The notes: generated from the letters alone by a model not told the origin. DNA of 64,000 nucleotides from Vondammii sp040505895 (GCA_040505895.1 JBEVXU010000018.1:286492-350491), one strand, 5' to 3'. Shown: positions 43,533 to 51,734, counted from the stretch's first letter. Numbers and translations: made by a program.

Positions 43533-45077
43533 TCAGGTGCCGAAGTCGATCCCCTGTGCCAGTGGAATATCATCACCGTAGTTGATGGTGTTGGTTGCCC
43601 GGCGCATGTAGTTTTTCCATGCGTCACTCCCCGACTCTCTACCGCCACCGGTATCCTTTTCACCGCCAAATGCACCGCCAATCTCCGCCCCCGAGGTACC
43701 GATATTGACATTGGCAAGGCCGCAGTCAGAACCTGTGACTGAGAGAAAATGTTCCGACTCTTTCAGATCATCGGTAAATATCGCCGAAGAGAGCCCTTGG
43801 GGAACATCATTGTGGATCCGGATCGCCTCATCAAAGTCGCTATAGGGAATGATGTAGAGAATCGGCGCAAAGGTCTCTTCTTTTACTATCTCAGCTTCGG
43901 GACCGATGCGAATAATTGCCGGCTTCACGTAGAAACCACCCTCCCCGCCTGAAACAGTCACCCGCTCACCACCACACAGCAGCTTACCTCCTTGTGTTTC
44001 TGCCCCGACCAAGGCCCGCTGCATCTGTTCGTAAGCGTGACCATCTATCAGTGGCCCAACCAGGCTTACCGAATCAAAAGGATCTCCGATGGGTAGGGTG
44101 TCATAACTCGCCAATAGTCGCTGTTCCAGGGACCCAATTATCTCTTGCTGTGCGATCACCCGTCGCAGGCTGGTGCAGCGTTGGCCACAGGTACCGACGG
44201 CGGAAAAGACGATAGCGCGTAGCGCCAACTCCAGATTGGCTGACGGGGTGACAATCATGCCGTTATTACCACCCAATTCAAGGAGTGAACGCCCCAGCCT
44301 ACTACCTACCGACGCACCCACCTTGCGCCCCATGGCCACTGAACCCGTGGCGGAGACTAAGGGAATCTCTCGGCAGTGGCTCAACTGCTCTCCTGTGCGG
44401 TGGTCGCCGACCAGCACAGCGGAAAGGTCTTTAGGAAACTCTGCAAACCGTGTTAGAACGCGGTTGACCAGCTGCTGACAGGCAAGTGCACAGAGGGGGG
44501 CTTTCTCAGACGGTTTCCATAGCAGCGTATTGCCACAGACAATGGCAAGGGTGGCATTCCAGGCCCACACCGCCATCGGGAAATTAAAAGCACTGATTAC
44601 CGCTATCGGTCCCAGAGGGTGCCACTGCTCCATCATACGGTGCTCTGGACGCTCACTGGCAATAGTGAGGCCGTGAAGTTGCCGGGAAAGACCAACGGCA
44701 AGATCGCAGATATCAATCACCTCCTGCACCTCACCCAACGACTCCTGAAGAATCTTGCCGCACTCCAGGGTGATAAGCTCCGCAAGTTGCTGCTTGTTGG
44801 CCCTGAATTCATTGCCCAGTTCACGGACAAACTCACCCCGCCGAGGTGCCGGTATCAGACGCTGCTTGAGAAAAGCCTCCCGGGCTCGGACAATCGCATC
44901 TGATACCTGAGCCTCTGAGAGCAGGTTGAATAGACCCAGAGATGCACCGTCACATGGAGAGAATACCTCATGAGACTCTCCCTCCCCCGCCTCGTAGTGG
45001 TCGCCCTGAAACAGAGAGGGAAAGCGCCCTTTTGCCGTCACACTGATATCCAGCGCAGAGAGAATCCGGTTATCCAT
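43533..45077 (-). CDS. Aldehyde dehydrogenase, ALDH7/AASADH-like
   Basis: A 514-aa NAD(P)-dependent aldehyde dehydrogenase: FNFPMAVWAWN and KPSEKAPL for cofactor binding, Glu in LELGGNNGMI, catalytic Cys in GTCGQRCTSLRR, and EETFAPILYI. The pattern (HPLGPIAVISAFNFPMA; GGAFGGEKDTGGGRESGSD) matches the antiquitin group, which oxidises alpha-aminoadipate semialdehyde. ATG 45077 follows AGGTGG at 6 bp, better than the in-frame ATG at 45083. A saccharopine dehydrogenase-like gene lies upstream, so a joint role in lysine breakdown is likely. Confidence 0.88.
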   Translation of the reverse strand: MDNRILSALDISVTAKGRFPSLFQGDHYEAGEGESHEVFSPCDGASLGLFNLLSEAQVSDAIVRAREAFLKQRLIPAPRRGEFVRELGNEFRANKQQLAELITLECGKILQESLGEVQEVIDICDLAVGLSRQLHGLTIASERPEHRMMEQWHPLGPIAVISAFNFPMAVWAWNATLAIVCGNTLLWKPSEKAPLCALACQQLVNRVLTRFAEFPKDLSAVLVGDHRTGEQLSHCREIPLVSATGSVAMGRKVGASVGSRLGRSLLELGGNNGMIVTPSANLELALRAIVFSAVGTCGQRCTSLRRVIAQQEIIGSLEQRLLASYDTLPIGDPFDSVSLVGPLIDGHAYEQMQRALVGAETQGGKLLCGGERVTVSGGEGGFYVKPAIIRIGPEAEIVKEETFAPILYIIPYSDFDEAIRIHNDVPQGLSSAIFTDDLKESEHFLSVTGSDCGLANVNIGTSGAEIGGAFGGEKDTGGGRESGSDAWKNYMRRATNTINYGDDIPLAQGIDFGT

Positions 45078-45124
45078 TTTCATCCACCTACTTTTCAGAA
45101 AGATATCCTTACAGACCCGAGTAA

Positions 45125-45293
45125 TAAGTACTTAAGGCTGTGCACAATAATCCGGGAACCGGGTGTAGGAGCGAACTTGTTCGCGAAGAACACGCCCCGA
45201 TGCCTGATCGCGAATAAATTCGCTCCTACAGATGCACTTTTTTCTATGGAGATAGTGCTTCAGGACTATTGTGCATAGCCACTAAGTACTTAA
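45125..45293. mobile_element. REPIN-like element, copy 4, complete with target duplication
   Basis: A full-length copy: terminal inverted repeats GGCTGTGCACAATAAT and ATTGTGCATAGCC (45136-45280) enclose the palindromic core GTAGGAGCGAACTTGTTCGC with its partner arm. An 11-bp direct repeat TAAGTACTTAA lies at 45125-45135 and 45283-45293, consistent with target duplication; the target is itself palindromic. The element separates the two lysine-pathway genes. Confidence 0.85.
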
Positions 45294-45334
45294 ACAAAAT
45301 ATGCCTATGGAATTCCTACCCCATCATTCCATCC

Positions 45335-46432
45335 TCAGACCCGTGACTTGTTGACAAAACAACCGGCAAAGCGGTTGTCGATCAGATCATTGAAATCTAT
45401 CTGCTCCTGGCGCACGTAGCCCTGGTTCGGCAACTTGCCCTGAAAAAAGAGGTCCAGTACTGCACAGAGTGAAGATGCAGTGGTGATCTGTATCGCACCC
45501 CAATGCTCACCATCAATACAATCGTGATAGATCTTACGGCTGTCGGTTATCTGCATGAACTTTCCGTCTACCATGCCGGTGGCTGTCACCATGATCAGAA
45601 CGACATCCTGTTTGGTGGCGGCCACCGCATTTTCAAAAATCTGCTTTAGTAGGGTACGGCGCTGTCCCAATTTCAGACTATTGATAAGGAAGTTCATCAA
45701 GTACTGATGGCCTTTGTAGCGGATGGTTTTGTAGGTGAGATCTTCCACCTTGCCATCAAGGGTCTGGCAAAGTGTACCCAACCCACCTGAGGTGTTGAAT
45801 GCCTCATAGGCCATGCCATCAAGGGAGAAGGTCTCAAGCCCCTCCAACGGAGTTAGCTCGACACGCTCACCGCCACGAATTGCCTGACAGGGGTTACAGT
45901 ACTCATTGATCAGCCCTTGGGTCGACCAGATCAGATTGTACATCAGGGTGTTTGAGGGAAACTCCGGCAGCGCACCCACCCGCAATTTCAAACTCTCCAG
46001 TTGATCGAACTGTTTACCCACATGGTGGCCGAGGATACCTATGAAGCCCGGCGCAAGGCCGCACTGAGGGACAAACACCTGACCTGGCCTGGGGTTTTCG
46101 GTGGCAATCTCATTGATCAGGTCGGCAGTGGCCACATCTTCAGTAAGGTCGAAATAGCTGACCCCCACCTCTGCCGCTGCTGCGGCGATTAGGGGGCTTG
46201 CATCGAAGCTACAGGCCGACACCACAGCCTGATATTCACTCAGAAGTGTCAGCAACTGATCGCTGTCACCGATATCCAGCAGTCGGGTTTCCACACCTGC
46301 CGGCAGCCCGCTACTCTCCAGAGCATGCGAGGTTCTGTCGGCCAGAAGAACTGCGTAATCCCCTGTTTGATGCAGCAGTTTCGCAATTGATGCGCCGATC
46401 CTACCAGCCCCAATAATCGCAACTCTGTTCAA
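45335..46432 (-). CDS. Saccharopine dehydrogenase-like protein
   Basis: A protein of about 365 aa of the saccharopine dehydrogenase family (glutamate-forming, LYS9-like): an N-terminal Rossmann motif RVAIIGAGRIGASIAKLL, then VVSACSF, YFDLTEDV and PQCGLAPGFIGIL. It would split saccharopine to glutamate and alpha-aminoadipate semialdehyde, the substrate of the downstream dehydrogenase. The TTG at 46432 follows GGAGGGAG and places the Rossmann strand at the N-terminus; ATGs at 46453 and 46468 are alternatives. No lysine-ketoglutarate reductase is seen in the window. Confidence 0.85.
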   Translation of the reverse strand: MNRVAIIGAGRIGASIAKLLHQTGDYAVLLADRTSHALESSGLPAGVETRLLDIGDSDQLLTLLSEYQAVVSACSFDASPLIAAAAAEVGVSYFDLTEDVATADLINEIATENPRPGQVFVPQCGLAPGFIGILGHHVGKQFDQLESLKLRVGALPEFPSNTLMYNLIWSTQGLINEYCNPCQAIRGGERVELTPLEGLETFSLDGMAYEAFNTSGGLGTLCQTLDGKVEDLTYKTIRYKGHQYLMNFLINSLKLGQRRTLLKQIFENAVAATKQDVVLIMVTATGMVDGKFMQITDSRKIYHDCIDGEHWGAIQITTASSLCAVLDLFFQGKLPNQGYVRQEQIDFNDLIDNRFAGCFVNKSRV

Positions 46433-46692
46433 CTTACTCCCTCCAACGGGCATATATGACTCAATCATGGGTGACTTTAGTTGGGCTCAAATGGTCAGCA
46501 TTTCGAATCAACTCTTTCTATACAAAGAATAGACGTTTTTTAGTTCCTTGATATTTCACCTCTCATAAAACATTTGTAATAACATTATAAAATAGCTCTA
46601 TGTTATTGTTTTTAAATGATCTAACATAAAGATGTTTTTTAATGCCACTGGGATGAGTGCTGGAGCTTGACCTCTCTGCTATCTTTATAAGT

Positions 46693-47136
46693 ATGTCCAA
46701 TAACGTATTGATCAAACGCTACAACGCCTACTACCATGGATGGTGCCTGTCTTTTGGTGAACACGACGCCACCTATGATGAAGCACGTGAGATCTGCTGG
46801 CTTTTCGGAGATGATCAGATTGGCATGGCCCTGGCACCAACGCTATGGCGAAAACTCTACCATGCTCTCCTCGGACGACATGAAAGGACTCCCGAACTGA
46901 TACTGAGCGATGGCACCGTGAAGGTAGATGACGTCAGTTTTAATTTGGCTGACGAAATCGACAGAAAGAGCATGAAACAGTTGAAGGCATTTCTCCTCAG
47001 CCAGGATGAACTGTATCTATTCCTCTCCAACCACTTCTGCTATCCATCGGGTACCCGCATCGTTACCTTTTCCAAGAAGAAGCCAAGCATCATCCTCTAC
47101 AAAGAGATGCAGCCTCTAAAAGTGGTGTTTGAGTAG
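46693..47136 (+). CDS. Hypothetical protein
   Basis: A 147-aa soluble protein with no family I recognise. It has an aromatic N-terminal part (YNAYYHGWCLSFGEHDATYDEA), an acidic middle and a basic C-terminus (FSKKKPSIILYKEMQPLKVVFE); no signal peptide or membrane helix. ATG 46693 is given; a GTG at 46657 is possible. It lies 48 bp before another unknown gene and upstream of the mini-gene cluster, on the same strand. Confidence 0.6.
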   Translation: MSNNVLIKRYNAYYHGWCLSFGEHDATYDEAREICWLFGDDQIGMALAPTLWRKLYHALLGRHERTPELILSDGTVKVDDVSFNLADEIDRKSMKQLKAFLLSQDELYLFLSNHFCYPSGTRIVTFSKKKPSIILYKEMQPLKVVFE

Positions 47137-47184
47137 TCACGCAGCGCCACCCATCGTTATAGATTAATTACAGGTAGTACTCTC

Positions 47185-47454
47185 TTGGATGATCAACTGT
47201 TCATCGACCGTATACGCCCCCTGATCGGCAACCGCTTCCGCTACCTTGGACAAACCTGGGTATTGATAGAGGTACTGGCCGATGAGGAAAACCTGGTGCT
47301 GGCAGATACCAGCCAAGACGGACCAATTCAAACAGACCAGTACGGCCAAGCCCTGCGCCGGGGTCCAGAGAATCTACTAGTCCCACTATTTGGTGATGAC
47401 CCCGAGTCATTTTCAGAAGAGTTGCTTGAGGTGCTTGCAAACAAGTGCGGCTGA
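47185..47454 (+). CDS. Hypothetical small acidic protein
   Basis: An 89-aa acidic protein: FIDRIRPLIGNRFRYLGQTW, VLIEVLADEENLVLADTS, then PENLLVPLFGDDPESFSEELLEVL. The strand-rich first half suggests a small beta-barrel-like fold. The start is TTG with AGGTAG upstream. No family is recognised. It precedes the mini-gene cluster by 170 bp. Confidence 0.6.
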   Translation: MDDQLFIDRIRPLIGNRFRYLGQTWVLIEVLADEENLVLADTSQDGPIQTDQYGQALRRGPENLLVPLFGDDPESFSEELLEVLANKCG

Positions 47455-47624
47455 ATTAAGACGCAGATAGAGATTTCACTCTTCTCATTTAGGCCACCCT
47501 GATTAACAAGGAGTTTACATCCCTTGCCAAATCAAGTAGATAGATGATAGTTTTCTACACTGAAAATAACTGATCTTTTCATGTTGGCATCAAACCAACT
47601 TCCCAATGCGGAGAATAGTGAGAG

Positions 47625-47768
47625 ATGGAAAAGAAGAAAGTAGATAAATCACGTCGTAAATTCCTCGAGCAGGCGGGTAAAGTGGCTGTAGTCGCACCCG
47701 TATCTGCGGTGATCCTGACAGCTACCTCTAAGCCGGCTAAGGCTGTGGATACATATAGGCCTCGTTAA
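47625..47768 (+). CDS. Twin-arginine leader mini-protein A (candidate precursor peptide)
   Basis: A 47-aa product. Residues 1-40 are a leader with KKVDKSRRKFLEQAGK (Tat-like S-R-R-x-F-L), a hydrophobic stretch (VAVVAPVSAVILTATS) and a signal-peptidase-like AKA at 38-40. The tail after it is only VDTYRPR. GGAG lies about 11 bp before the ATG. The leader is almost identical in the next two mini-genes while the tail is unrelated, which points to a precursor peptide family. Tat export of so short a cargo would be unusual; the leader may instead be a recognition sequence for a modifying enzyme. Confidence 0.75.
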   Translation: MEKKKVDKSRRKFLEQAGKVAVVAPVSAVILTATSKPAKAVDTYRPR

Positions 47769-47910
47769 ACTCTTCCTGAATAAGGGTTGAGAGCTCCATG
47801 GAGCTGTATATACCTCATCAAATAGATAGAGGGCAGTTTTCGATTGAGCAAGTAACCAATCTTTTGATATTTGCATCAAACCAACTTCCCAATGTGGAGA
47901 ATAGTGAAAG

Positions 47911-48060
47911 ATGGAAAAGAAAAAAGTTGATAAATCACGTCGTAAATTTCTTGAACAGGCAGGTAAGGTTGCGGTAGTGGCACCGGTTACAGCTGTAGTT
48001 CTTACAGCGACTACCAAGCCGGCACAGGCTCAACAATTTTACAAGCAGGACCCCATCTAA
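47911..48060 (+). CDS. Twin-arginine leader mini-protein B (candidate precursor peptide)
   Basis: A 49-aa paralog of mini-protein A: the same 40-residue leader (KSRRKFLEQAGKVAVVAPVT, ending PAQA) and a different 9-residue tail, QQFYKQDPI. The upstream 50 bp, including GCATCAAACCAACTTCCCAAT and GGAGAATAGTGA, match those before gene A, so the repeat unit (286 bp) covers regulatory sequence as well. The tail has a single hydroxyl residue, Tyr. Confidence 0.75.
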   Translation: MEKKKVDKSRRKFLEQAGKVAVVAPVTAVVLTATTKPAQAQQFYKQDPI

Positions 48061-48151
48061 AGAGTAAAGAGAGGGGGTGTAATTTCACACTACGGATAGC
48101 CTCCAGCCTCACACTAAATACAACCTTTCTTTCAACGGAGAGCAGTGAAAG

Positions 48152-48313
48152 ATGAAAAAGAAAAACGTAGACAAATCACGCCGTAAATTTCTTGAACAGG
48201 CAGGTAAAATGGCTGTAGCAGCCCCCGTTACCGCAGTGGTTCTTACCGCCACCAGCAAACCCGCACATGCGACGATTGGCTCTGTAGCACCTCCTCCTCG
48301 TACTGATGTATAG
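48152..48313 (+). CDS. Twin-arginine leader mini-protein C (candidate precursor peptide)
   Basis: A 53-aa paralog, the most diverged: leader with NVDKSRRKFLEQAGKMAVAA ending PAHA at residues 38-40, and a 13-residue tail TIGSVAPPPRTDV. Its upstream region keeps only TTTCAACGGAGAGCAGTGAAAG of the shared 5' sequence. The leader stays exactly 40 residues long in all three copies, while tails are 7, 9 and 13 residues. Confidence 0.75.
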   Translation: MKKKNVDKSRRKFLEQAGKMAVAAPVTAVVLTATSKPAHATIGSVAPPPRTDV

Positions 48314-48387
48314 ACACGTAATTTAGCTATCCAGATAATAATTGGCGCATTTCTATGCAGTCAGCTTAAGGATAAACCTGAGCTTCC

Positions 48388-48412
48388 TACCCGCCCAAGT
48401 GGCGGGTTATTT
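48388..48412 (+). terminator. Weak terminator/attenuator between mini-genes and nucleotidyltransferase
   Basis: ACCCGCC-CAAGT-GGCGGGT stem followed by TATTTATGT. The T-tract is interrupted, so partial read-through into the nucleotidyltransferase gene is plausible, giving more peptide than enzyme. Confidence 0.55.
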
Positions 48413-48457
48413 ATGTCTGTTTGATTGTATACAAAGAGTGACAGGACGCCCTTGGAG

Positions 48458-49525
48458 ATGATGGTCATTCTGCAACCAGAAGAACAACTGTTGTTCACAT
48501 GCTTGAGAGAAAAGCAGACGGATCAACAGGCAAAAAAGATAGTAAAGCAATTCAAGGACGAGCCCCTCGTTTGGGAGGTGATCCTGAATATCGCCTGGCC
48601 ACAAGGCGTAGCCCCCTTGATCTACACCAACCTGAAACAGTGTGCCGGGATGGGTCTGCAGGTTCCCGACGAAATTCTCGACCTTCTACACCGCTGTCGT
48701 CTTGCATCAGAGAAAGAGTACCAAAGGCGTCAACTGCTGCTGAAAGAGGCCCTACTAACCCTCCAGGCTAATGGCAATAAGGTGATGCTGCTAAAGGGGA
48801 TCGCCCATGATGTTGTAATTCATAGTGACCCTGTAGCCACTCAGTCTGCCGATATCGACCTGATGACCAAAGCAGGAATAGAGGCGTTTTCTGAACAGCA
48901 GCGGAAACTTGTCTATCGTTTCAACCGACAGGAGTCGTTTGAAATAAATTTTGGCCAACACCACGACCTCGATATCAACCAGACGCTGTCGGTTAATTAC
49001 GATGCCATCTGGGCCGACGCAAGGGAGGTTGAGCTATTCGGCAACAAATTCCATGTGATGTGCCCGGAGGATATGCTGATCTTTGCCTGCACCAACAGCG
49101 GGCGTAAGCGTTTCTTTCACCTCAAGGCGATCTACGCCATTGTAGAACTGCTGCGCTTCTATCCCGACATAGACTGGAAGCGTCTGGCTACAAAAGTAAA
49201 ACAGTACCAGTGCCACAATCAGGTGTATGCCGCACTGCTGGCTACCGGCATGACTACCCAACACCCGTTACCGGAGGATTTACCGGCACTGTTGGGCGTC
49301 AATATGCTGCGTGTTAAATTGATTACGCATCTGGTTAAGAGAATGTCGTACTCATCTATGGCCGAGCGGACACTGTTATTGAATGGTGGATCAGCCGTGA
49401 CCAGCTTGAGTGATAAAGAGAAGTGGAATCGCTCCGGACTACTCCCCTTCGCAACTTATGAGAGTCGGCAGCTGATCAAGCGCATCAGTACGCTTATCAA
49501 ACAGGCAAGAAATAGACGGCATTAG
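48458..49525 (+). CDS. Nucleotidyltransferase-family protein (NTP_transf_5 type)
   Basis: A 355-aa protein of the uncharacterised nucleotidyltransferase family found in RiPP and exopolysaccharide loci. The core is VMLLKGIAHDVVIHSDPVAT then SADIDLM (the paired acidic metal ligands), with AEDMLIF-like PEDMLIFACTNSGRKRFFHL further on (motif parts PEDMLIFACT and KRFFHLKAIYAI). In some lasso-peptide clusters relatives accompany HPr-kinase-like enzymes that modify the peptide C-terminus. Start ATG 48458 is given; a TTG upstream is possible. Its stop codon overlaps that of the convergent kinase gene. Confidence 0.82.
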   Translation: MMVILQPEEQLLFTCLREKQTDQQAKKIVKQFKDEPLVWEVILNIAWPQGVAPLIYTNLKQCAGMGLQVPDEILDLLHRCRLASEKEYQRRQLLLKEALLTLQANGNKVMLLKGIAHDVVIHSDPVATQSADIDLMTKAGIEAFSEQQRKLVYRFNRQESFEINFGQHHDLDINQTLSVNYDAIWADAREVELFGNKFHVMCPEDMLIFACTNSGRKRFFHLKAIYAIVELLRFYPDIDWKRLATKVKQYQCHNQVYAALLATGMTTQHPLPEDLPALLGVNMLRVKLITHLVKRMSYSSMAERTLLLNGGSAVTSLSDKEKWNRSGLLPFATYESRQLIKRISTLIKQARNRRH

Positions 49526-50730
49526 CCCACTAGGTCAACCACGCTTTTTACCGCTTCATCCAGTGAATTATTGGGCAGTTCATAACACTCAATCCCTTTG
49601 ATCCACTCAACCAGCCATTCCACATCATCCTTAACCAATGGCCTTTTGATTGCCAGACACTCAACCATCAGTCGCTGTAGAGCACTGACACGATCCACCG
49701 GAGTGAGTCGGGTGGATGTATCAGGGCTGTACTTTGGAAATACCAGATGACGCACTGGCAACGGGCGATCATAGTCAGGATCAAAAGGATCGACCTGCGG
49801 CGGCGTGTAACGCACACACTTACCATCCAGGCGGATAAAGGAGGGTAACTGGTCGAAACCGGGAAAGAGGGTTGATGCCACCGGCCAGGCAGTGGATTTA
49901 CTGCAGAGCGCGATAGGAAATGGCCTGAGGCTATGGCTTTCGGTAGAGAGCAGAGCCACCTCATCGGTGTAGTAGGTCATGCCGGCATTTGCCAAACCTG
50001 CCGTCAGAGTGGACTTCCCCGCCCCGGCTTCTCCCGGCAGCATAACCAACTCTTGACCATTAGAGAGCACGCCGGAGTGGAAATAGAAGAGGTAATCATG
50101 GTTGTCGATCGCCTCCTGCAGTAGGGTGCTCTTTACCGTGGGGGCAATGGCACTGGCATCACTGAAGTGGGCCACTGCGACACGATTACGGTAGATAGTT
50201 ATTGCATCACCATCAGTTGCAATGTGTATCTCACCTAAGGCATCGCCACTCGGTGATATAGGTTCAGCCGACTCACTCAGTTCGAGATGGCCAATAACCG
50301 CCGTAATCGGCGCATCAAACGCATCACTCTCCATAGCAACCGATACCCGGTGATCAAGCAGATAGTAGTGACGGACTTGGGACCAGTTGCGCTCAACAAA
50401 AGGTGGGACACCATCCTGCGTTGTCAGATAAGTTGGTTCCGGCATCACGTCCGAGGCGGGAGGATCACCGCCATCAAGAACGCCTATCGAACGCCAATCC
50501 TCAATGCTCTTATTAAGCAGAGATCGTGCTTTTTCAACTGTCAGGGAGAATGTCTCAGTGACCCGTTTGACCACCTCATCGGTCGATGGATTCTCTTCCA
50601 GGCAACACCAGAAAAATGTTGCCAGGGTATTCAAGCCAAACAGCTGCTGAGTCGACTCCCTGAACAGCAGGCCTTGGCCATCAATAAAAAAAAGGTGGCA
50701 GGTTTGAGGTAACTCTATAGCCTCTGACAA
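49522..50730 (-). CDS. PqqD-like domain fused to HprK-like kinase
   Basis: A 402-aa two-part protein. Residues about 1-85 look like a PqqD/RRE winged-helix peptide-recognition module (LLFRESTQQLFGLNTLATFFWCCLEE, then SLTVEKARSLLNKSIEDWRSIGVL). Residues about 110-400 are an HPr-kinase-like fold with Walker A GEAGAGKST (233-241) and YYTDEVALL after it. HprK-related kinases with separate PqqD partners are annotated families, and in lasso-peptide systems related kinases phosphorylate the peptide. The fused layout suggests the PqqD part brings a leader peptide to the kinase. The start is TTG with AAGGAG upstream. Confidence 0.82.
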   Translation of the reverse strand: MSEAIELPQTCHLFFIDGQGLLFRESTQQLFGLNTLATFFWCCLEENPSTDEVVKRVTETFSLTVEKARSLLNKSIEDWRSIGVLDGGDPPASDVMPEPTYLTTQDGVPPFVERNWSQVRHYYLLDHRVSVAMESDAFDAPITAVIGHLELSESAEPISPSGDALGEIHIATDGDAITIYRNRVAVAHFSDASAIAPTVKSTLLQEAIDNHDYLFYFHSGVLSNGQELVMLPGEAGAGKSTLTAGLANAGMTYYTDEVALLSTESHSLRPFPIALCSKSTAWPVASTLFPGFDQLPSFIRLDGKCVRYTPPQVDPFDPDYDRPLPVRHLVFPKYSPDTSTRLTPVDRVSALQRLMVECLAIKRPLVKDDVEWLVEWIKGIECYELPNNSLDEAVKSVVDLVG

Positions 50731-50781
50731 TGTGATAGCTCCTTGTTCAAGTTTTCTGATTCAGAAACAACAGCCGTGTGA

Positions 50782-51549
50782 CTACCCTCCAGCGAGGGCC
50801 TGTTCAGCCTCATGCAGATCATCTTCAGTATCGACTCCATGCCCCGGTTCAATGTGGGCTTCGCTGACATGGATACGTTTGCCATGCCACAGCACCCGCA
50901 ACTGCTCTAGAGACTCCGCCAGTTCAAGAGGCGCAGGCGGCCAGTTGACATACTCTTCGAGAAATCCGGCACGGTAGGCATAGAGACCGATGTGGCGGGA
51001 AAAACCGGTCTCCTGCGGTAGCGGCCTCTCTTTATGAACAAACTCATCCCGGTGCCAGGGTATGGGGGCGCGACTGAAGTAAAGTGCATAACCTTCAGCA
51101 TCGATCACCACCTTTACCACATTGGGATCGAACAGCCGCTCCTTATCGGTCAACGGCGCCGACAAGGTAGTGATCACCGCATCGGCATGGGTATCCATAT
51201 CCCGCGCCACCTGGGTCAGAAGTTCTGCAGGCATACAGGGTTCATCACCTTGGAGGTTGACGACGATAGTCTCATCCGCCCAGGCAAATTTCTTCACCAC
51301 CTCGGCAATGCGGTCGGTACCGCTGCGGTGGGTAAGTGAGGTGAGGCAGAACTCACCACCGAACCCTTCGACACATTCGGCAATACGCTCATCATCAGTG
51401 GCGATAACCACCTCTTCGGCACCTGACTCGATCGCACGTTGGTAGACGTGCTCAATCATTGGACGACCGGCAATATCCAGAAGGGGCTTGCCCGGTAGAC
51501 GGGTGGAGGCGTAGCGGGCGGGGATAACTACCTTGAACTTGGGGTTCAC
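50782..51549 (-). CDS. kdsB: 3-deoxy-manno-octulosonate cytidylyltransferase
   Basis: Activates Kdo as CMP-Kdo for the LPS inner core. The 255-aa protein has the nucleotide-binding N-terminus VIPARYASTRLPGKPL, then VVNLQGDEPCMP and the C-terminal HIEPGHGVDTEDDL. It overlaps the Trm112-like gene by 4 bp and belongs to the exbB-exbD-lpxK-trm112-kdsB group. Confidence 0.97.
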   Translation of the reverse strand: MNPKFKVVIPARYASTRLPGKPLLDIAGRPMIEHVYQRAIESGAEEVVIATDDERIAECVEGFGGEFCLTSLTHRSGTDRIAEVVKKFAWADETIVVNLQGDEPCMPAELLTQVARDMDTHADAVITTLSAPLTDKERLFDPNVVKVVIDAEGYALYFSRAPIPWHRDEFVHKERPLPQETGFSRHIGLYAYRAGFLEEYVNWPPAPLELAESLEQLRVLWHGKRIHVSEAHIEPGHGVDTEDDLHEAEQALAGG

Positions 51550-51734
51550 CTCTCAGGTACCTCTTCATCAGCAGGCAGTGACCGAGCCTCATTTTCCAGC
51601 ATTACCGGAATATCATCACGAATAGGATAGGCCAAACGGTCCACTTTACAGATCAGCTCACCGCTGCTCTTAACATGAACCAACTTGCCCTTACATAGAG
51701 GGCAGACCAGGATATCGAGGAGTTTTTTATCCAT
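51546..51734 (-). CDS. ycaR: Trm112 family protein (YcaR-like)
   Basis: A 62-aa zinc-ribbon-like protein: LLDILVCPLCKGKLVH, GELICKVDRLAYPIRDDIPVML. The family is routinely encoded between lpxK and kdsB. In other organisms Trm112 activates methyltransferases; the role of the bacterial form here is not established. Confidence 0.93.
   Translation of the reverse strand: MDKKLLDILVCPLCKGKLVHVKSSGELICKVDRLAYPIRDDIPVMLENEARSLPADEEVPER

Noticed and set aside
45136..45280. Short frames with GVGANLFAKNTPR- or EQVRSYTRF-like strings, seen at several places
   Set aside because: They translate the REPIN-like palindromes and recur at each copy; not genes.
47625..50730. Canonical lasso-peptide cluster
   Set aside because: No asparagine-synthetase-like cyclase or transglutaminase-like protease, and the tails lack the usual Gly1 and ring Asp/Glu spacing.
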